Below, piece after piece: positions 60,377-64,000 of a DNA stretch of 64,000 nt (position 1 is its first letter; each line of letters starts with the position of its first letter). The notes below the pieces were generated by a model, which had not been told where the DNA came from, ran no database searches, and saw nothing but the letters and a program-made list of their open reading frames with translations. A program made the translations under genes and the position numbers. Origin of the DNA: Streptomyces hydrogenans (GTDB lineage: Bacteria > Actinomycetota > Actinomycetes > Streptomycetales > Streptomycetaceae); the NCBI RefSeq assembly GCF_014656075.1, contig NZ_BNBS01000021.1, positions 21,964-85,963 of the forward strand, written 5' to 3'.

Positions 60377-60870
60377 GCCGGGACCCGGACGCCAAGGGGG
60401 CGTTCGAGGCGGCGACGGGGGACGGACCGCCCCTCACGGGCGACGCCGAGCAGCGCTCCCGCGAGGTGCGCTCCGCGCTCGACGGGCTCCGCCAGATCAG
60501 ACGCCTGACCGGCGGTCCGGGCGGCGCGGCCGGGGACGTACCCGCCCCGTGGGAGCGCCGGCAGCCGGTACGGGCCGTGGCGCTGGCCCTGGAGTCCGGC
60601 GGGCTCGCCCCCTCGGCGGTGGACGCCGCCGGGTCCCGGACCGCGACCGGCTACCGGGTGCGGGCGGGGGAGCGGCCCGCCACCGCCGTGGTCGAGTGGC
60701 TGGGGCCGCCCGGCTCCGGCGCCGCCGGTCGGGAGACCGCCGCGCTGACGACCTGCGCCGAGGCACTGGCCCGGCTCGGCTGGGAGGCCCTGCTGTACAA
60801 GGGCCCGCGCGGCCGCCGCTTCCTGGAGGTGGAACCGTCCGGAAACCCCGCCGGCCCGGCCCCGTCCTGA
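60373..60870 (+). CDS. Hypothetical protein coupled to the WGR gene
   Basis: A 165-residue protein with a helical N-terminal half (TGDAEQRSREVRSALDGLRQIRRLTGG) and a compact C-terminal half (RAVALALESGGLAPSAV...TCAEALARLGWEALLYKGPRGRRFLEV). No family is recognised. GTG 60373 overlaps the WGR stop, so the two are translated together and may work as a pair. Confidence 0.75.
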   Translation: MSRDPDAKGAFEAATGDGPPLTGDAEQRSREVRSALDGLRQIRRLTGGPGGAAGDVPAPWERRQPVRAVALALESGGLAPSAVDAAGSRTATGYRVRAGERPATAVVEWLGPPGSGAAGRETAALTTCAEALARLGWEALLYKGPRGRRFLEVEPSGNPAGPAPS

Positions 60871-60931
60871 ACGGACGGGCACCGGGCCGGAAGGGTGCGG
60901 ATTCGGCCCCCGACTCCTCGGGCGACCGGCG

Positions 60932-61354
60932 TCAGGCGATCGACGCGGAGACGATCGCGGAGACGGCGATGTTGCAGGAGGCGGTCACCCAGACCGCCGG
61001 GTGCGGCTCCGGGTCCACCAGCGTGGCACCCAGCTTGCCGGGCGTCACCAGGTCCACGACGAGGAACGCGACGGCCATCATCACCAGGCCGAGGAGACCG
61101 AACGCGGCCGTGGAGGCCAGTCCCTTGCCGAAGTTGTCGTAGGTGGTCCAGATCGACGTGAAGACGATCCCCCCGATGCCGAGCAGGGCGGAGCTGAGCA
61201 GGATCGCCGCGTTCCGGTTGCGGTCCTCCCATATCTGCCGGCCCAGCTTGCCGGGGGTCAGGATGTCCACCAGGACGATGCCGAGGATCAGCAGGACCAC
61301 GCCGAGGGCGCCGTAGGCGGTGGCACGGCCGAGGCCGTTGACGATGTCGGTCAT
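60932..61354 (-). CDS. DUF350 membrane protein
   Basis: A 140-residue membrane protein with two DUF350 halves: LGVVLLILGIVLVDILTPGKLG (about 17-38) and GLVMMAVAFLVVDLVTPGKLG (about 89-109). The duplicated DxLTPGKLG sequence is characteristic, and four TM segments are likely. Function of the family is unknown. The ATG at 61354 starts the first half. A TAGATT -10 is at 61417-61412, and GATCGC-GA-GCGATC lies at 61379-61392 between it and the gene. Confidence 0.88.
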   Translation of the reverse strand: MTDIVNGLGRATAYGALGVVLLILGIVLVDILTPGKLGRQIWEDRNRNAAILLSSALLGIGGIVFTSIWTTYDNFGKGLASTAAFGLLGLVMMAVAFLVVDLVTPGKLGATLVDPEPHPAVWVTASCNIAVSAIVSASIA

Positions 61355-61498
61355 GGGAAGCCGGCTCCGGAGAGTGGTGATCGCGAGCGATCGACGGTCA
61401 TGGACCGGCAAAATCTAGCGCACGGAACGAGCCGGTCCGCCGCCCGCCCGGAGATCGGGCGGACGGCGGACCGGACGAGCGGCGCACAGCGGGGCGGA

Positions 61499-62125
61499 TC
61501 AGGCTCCCGGCGGCAGGTCCCTGGCCCGCGAGCGGATCTGGATCGCCGTGACGATCTCGGCCGCGCCGACCGCGATCAGCCAGATCCCGCCGAGCAGGGT
61601 CAGCACCGCGACCGACTCCAGCGGCGAGACGATCAGCACGACCCCGGCGACGGCGCTGACGACGCCGAGGAAGACCTGCCAGCCCCGGGCCGGCATCGCC
61701 GGGTCGGAGGCCGCCGCGACGGTCTGCGTGATGCCGCGGAACAGCCAGCCGATGCCGATCCACAGCGCGAGCAGCAGGATCGACTGCGTCGCGCCCCGGA
61801 AGCAGAACAGGCCGAGCAGGATCGACAGGGCGCCGCTGATGAAGGCCAGCACCCGCAGCGAGGCGGTGGCGTGCGTGCCGAAGGCGGCGACGAGTTGCAT
61901 CACCCCGCTGAAGAGCAGGTAGAGGCCGAAGAGCACACCGGCCGCGAGCAGCGAGGCGCCCGGCCACACCAGCACCAGCACCCCGAGGACCAGGGCCACG
62001 AGCCCGGCCACCAGGAGCGCCTGCCAGGCCGCCCCGGCGAGCAGGGTGAGCGGTCCCCGAGGCAGGTCGCTCCGCGCGGTCCCGTCGTGCGGCCGGTCGT
62101 GCGGCCTCTCGTGCGTCTGCGTCAT
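61499..62125 (-). CDS. HdeD/DUF308 family membrane protein
   Basis: A 208-residue membrane protein with about six hydrophobic segments (AGLVALVLGVLVLVWPGASLLAAGVLFGLYLLFSGVMQL, in parts) and the HdeD repeats LFCFRGATQSILLLALWIGIGWLFRG and SPLESVAVLTLLGGIWLIAVG. HdeD relatives are linked to acid resistance. GGAG precedes the ATG at 62125, 15 bases behind the M20 peptidase stop, so the two are likely cotranscribed. Confidence 0.88.
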   Translation of the reverse strand: MTQTHERPHDRPHDGTARSDLPRGPLTLLAGAAWQALLVAGLVALVLGVLVLVWPGASLLAAGVLFGLYLLFSGVMQLVAAFGTHATASLRVLAFISGALSILLGLFCFRGATQSILLLALWIGIGWLFRGITQTVAAASDPAMPARGWQVFLGVVSAVAGVVLIVSPLESVAVLTLLGGIWLIAVGAAEIVTAIQIRSRARDLPPGA

Positions 62126-62140
62126 GGACGGGTCTCCTGT

Positions 62141-63535
62141 CTACTTCGTGGCGGAGCGCGCGAACGCCCCGGCGTAGGAGCGGAGGAACAACGCCTCGGC
62201 CAGGGCCATCCGCTCGATCTCCGTGGGGTCGACGCTCTCGTTCGGGGCGTGGATGAGACAGCCCGGCTCCTCCACGCCGATCAGCGCGATCTCCGCGTCC
62301 GGGAAGCGGTCCGCGAGCACGTTGCACAGCGGGATCGAACCGCCCTGCCCCGACTGCACCATGGCCTCGCCGTACGCCTCGCTCAGCGCCGCCCCGAGCG
62401 CCGTGTACGCGGGCCCGTCGGTGCGGGCCCGGAAGGGCTGTCCGACGCTCTCCGCCTCCACCTCGACCCGGGCGCCCCAGGGCGCCGCGGCCACCAGGTG
62501 GTCGGAGAGCGCCTTGCGGGCCTGCTCGGCGTCGGTCCCCGGCGGCACCCGCAGGCTGACCCGCGCCCGCACCTTCGCCTGCACGGCGGCGGAGGAGCCG
62601 ACCACCGGCGGGCAGTCGATGCCGAGCACGGTGACCGCGGGCCGTGCCCACAGCTCGTCGGCGATCGAGCCGGTGCCGACCAGGTGCACCCCGTCGAGGA
62701 CGCCGGCGTCGGCGCGGAACTGCTCGGCCGGATAGGACACCCCGTCCCACGTCCCGTCGCCCGCGAGTCCGTCGATCGCGGTGTTGCCGTGCTCGTCGCG
62801 CAGGCTGTCCAGGATCCGCACCAGCGCGGCCAGCGCGTCCGGTGCCGGTCCGCCGAACATGCCCGAGTGCATCTCGCCCTTGAGCGTGGAGACCGTCACC
62901 ACCACGTTGGTCAGCCCGCGCAGCGAGGTCGTCGTGGTGGGCAGCCCGAGCGCGAAGTTGCCGGTGTCGCAGATCAACAGGGCGTCCGCCTCGAAGAGTT
63001 CGGGCTGCCGGGGCACCAGCTGTTCGAGGCCGCCGGTGCCCTGCTCCTCCGAACCCTCGGCCACGAACTTGAGGTTCACGGGGAAGCCGGCGCCGTCCGC
63101 GCCGCCGAGCGCGCGCAGCGCCGTGAGGTGCATGGCGATGTTGCCCTTGCAGTCGGCGGCGCCGCGCCCGTACCAGCGTCCGTCACGCGCGGTCAGTTCG
63201 AACGGCGGGGTGCGCCAGGCGGCGTCGTCGAGCGGCGGCTGCACGTCGTAGTGGCAGTAGAGGAGGACGGTGGGCGCGCCCTCGGGGCCCCGCCCGTGCC
63301 CGACCACCGCGTCCGTGCCGTCCGGGGTGGTGACCCGCCGCATGTCCTCCAGCCCCGCCTCGGCGAAGGCCCGTACCAGGAAGTCCGCGGCCTTGGCGCA
63401 CTCCTCGGGCGGGAACTGGCGGGGGTCGGCCACGGAGCGCATCGCGACCAGCGCGGTCAGGTCCTCCTCGGCGCGCGGCATCAGGGCCCGGACCCGCTCG
63501 CGCAGCGCGGCGGTGTCGGTGGACTCGGCGGTCAT
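62141..63535 (-). CDS. M20 family dipeptidase/metallopeptidase
   Basis: A 464-residue dizinc peptidase. It has YCHYDVQPP (His and Asp), GRGAADCKGN (bridging Asp), AEGSEEQG (catalytic Glu), CDTGN and the late LIHAPNE His. A dimerisation lid domain lies at about 190-350 (LKGEMHSGMFGGPAPDALAAL). The pattern suits cytosolic non-specific dipeptidases (CNDP/DapE-ArgE group). ATG 63535 is the start that fits the fold. Confidence 0.92.
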   Translation of the reverse strand: MTAESTDTAALRERVRALMPRAEEDLTALVAMRSVADPRQFPPEECAKAADFLVRAFAEAGLEDMRRVTTPDGTDAVVGHGRGPEGAPTVLLYCHYDVQPPLDDAAWRTPPFELTARDGRWYGRGAADCKGNIAMHLTALRALGGADGAGFPVNLKFVAEGSEEQGTGGLEQLVPRQPELFEADALLICDTGNFALGLPTTTTSLRGLTNVVVTVSTLKGEMHSGMFGGPAPDALAALVRILDSLRDEHGNTAIDGLAGDGTWDGVSYPAEQFRADAGVLDGVHLVGTGSIADELWARPAVTVLGIDCPPVVGSSAAVQAKVRARVSLRVPPGTDAEQARKALSDHLVAAAPWGARVEVEAESVGQPFRARTDGPAYTALGAALSEAYGEAMVQSGQGGSIPLCNVLADRFPDAEIALIGVEEPGCLIHAPNESVDPTEIERMALAEALFLRSYAGAFARSATK

Positions 63536-63724
63536 GCGTACCCACTTCCCTCGGGCCGCTCCCGGCCCCCGGGAGCGGCGACGGCCACCCCAGTCAAGCA
63601 ATGCGGGGCAAACGCCGCAAAACATGACTCAAGTGGCGTATTGGACGCCCTCCCGGGCGGCGGCGGTGGAGCGGTCCGCCGACAGTGGGGGCGTACGCGT
63701 CCCCTCCCGCACCTGGAGAACGTC

Positions 63725-64000
63725 ATGGCTCATCCCAACCGGCGCGACCTCGGGCTGCTCGTGCTGCGGGTCGGCACCGGTGCCGTGCTCGCGGCGCACG
63801 GCACCCAGAAGCTCTTCGGCTGGTTCGGCGGCGGGGGCATCGAGGGCACCGCCGGGGCGATGTCCGCCATGGGCTTCCACCCGCCCCGCGAGTCCGCCAT
63901 CGCCGCGGGCCTCGGCGAGGCCGGCGGCGGCGTCCTGCTCGCCCTCGGCCTGTCCGCCTCCGCCGCCGTCGCCGCCGCCGCGGCAGCGATGGCGGGCGCC
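63725..64000 (+). CDS. DoxX family membrane protein (partial, runs off the right edge)
   Basis: The first 92 residues of a DoxX-like protein: RRDLGLLVLRVGTGAVLAAHGTQKLFGWFGGGGIEGTAG, then GFHPP and GLGEAGGGVLLALGLSASAAVA. The HGxQKLFGWFGG motif and following membrane segments are the family hallmark. GGAGAA precedes the ATG. Family members are membrane proteins linked to redox or thiol stress; the rest lies outside the window. Confidence 0.88.
   Translation, partial: MAHPNRRDLGLLVLRVGTGAVLAAHGTQKLFGWFGGGGIEGTAGAMSAMGFHPPRESAIAAGLGEAGGGVLLALGLSASAAVAAAAAAMAGA

Overview
The window is very GC-rich DNA (over 70% by eye) with strong third-position G/C, mixed GTG and ATG starts, many 4-nt ATGA/GTGA gene overlaps, a DUF397 gene, and sugar ABC transporters without their own ATPase. 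All of this fits a Streptomyces or close relative. No mobile element, CRISPR array, rRNA or tRNA gene was seen. Almost all of the DNA is coding.

Layout. 0-4 kb: mixed genes (DUF397 protein, ChW-repeat secreted protein, flavin/F420 split-barrel protein, hexapeptide acetyltransferase, CmlR-like drug exporter, lipoprotein). 4.2-16.5 kb: an oligosaccharide-uptake regulon with a GH3 enzyme divergent from a Tat lipoprotein binding protein, two permeases, a GH42 beta-galactosidase and a GH95-like enzyme, followed by its LacI repressor. Three identical copies of the palindrome TCGAAGCGCTTCGA tie these together. 16.7-21.4 kb: a small monooxygenase-fold protein, then an IclR-linked trio (acid-sugar dehydratase, zinc dehydrogenase, U32-like protein). 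21.4-27.3 kb: a ROK regulator divergent from a five-gene operon that reads as a complete oxidative (De Ley-Doudoroff) D-galactose route: lactonase, KDPGal aldolase, KDGal kinase, sugar dehydrogenase, galactonate dehydratase. 27.4-35.7 kb: galactan use, with a secreted GH53 galactanase, an intracellular GH42 beta-galactosidase, a divergent ABC importer and a LacI regulator. 35.7-45.1 kb: L-rhamnose use (mutarotase, isomerase, kinase, fused aldolase/lactaldehyde dehydrogenase, LacI) with lutABC lactate oxidation built into the same operon. 45.1-47.9 kb: divergent xylA/xylB. 48-64 kb: ordinary genes (flavoprotein monooxygenase, TrpF, PanE-like reductase, second ROK regulator, S66 peptidase, LysR with DJ-1 protein, MacB-like ABC pair, WGR/beta-propeller protein, membrane proteins, M20 peptidase, start of a DoxX gene).

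How it works together (inference). From 4 to 48 kb the genes look like a plant cell-wall utilisation region aimed at pectic galactan/rhamnogalacturonan and fucosylated or galactosylated side chains. GH53 cuts galactan outside the cell and two ABC systems import the oligosaccharides. Cytoplasmic GH42, GH95-like and GH3 enzymes trim them. Galactose is oxidised to pyruvate and glyceraldehyde-3-phosphate, rhamnose goes to DHAP and lactate then pyruvate, and xylose goes to xylulose-5-phosphate. Each module has its own local regulator and visible operator palindromes. The transporters probably share a distant ATPase such as MsiK.
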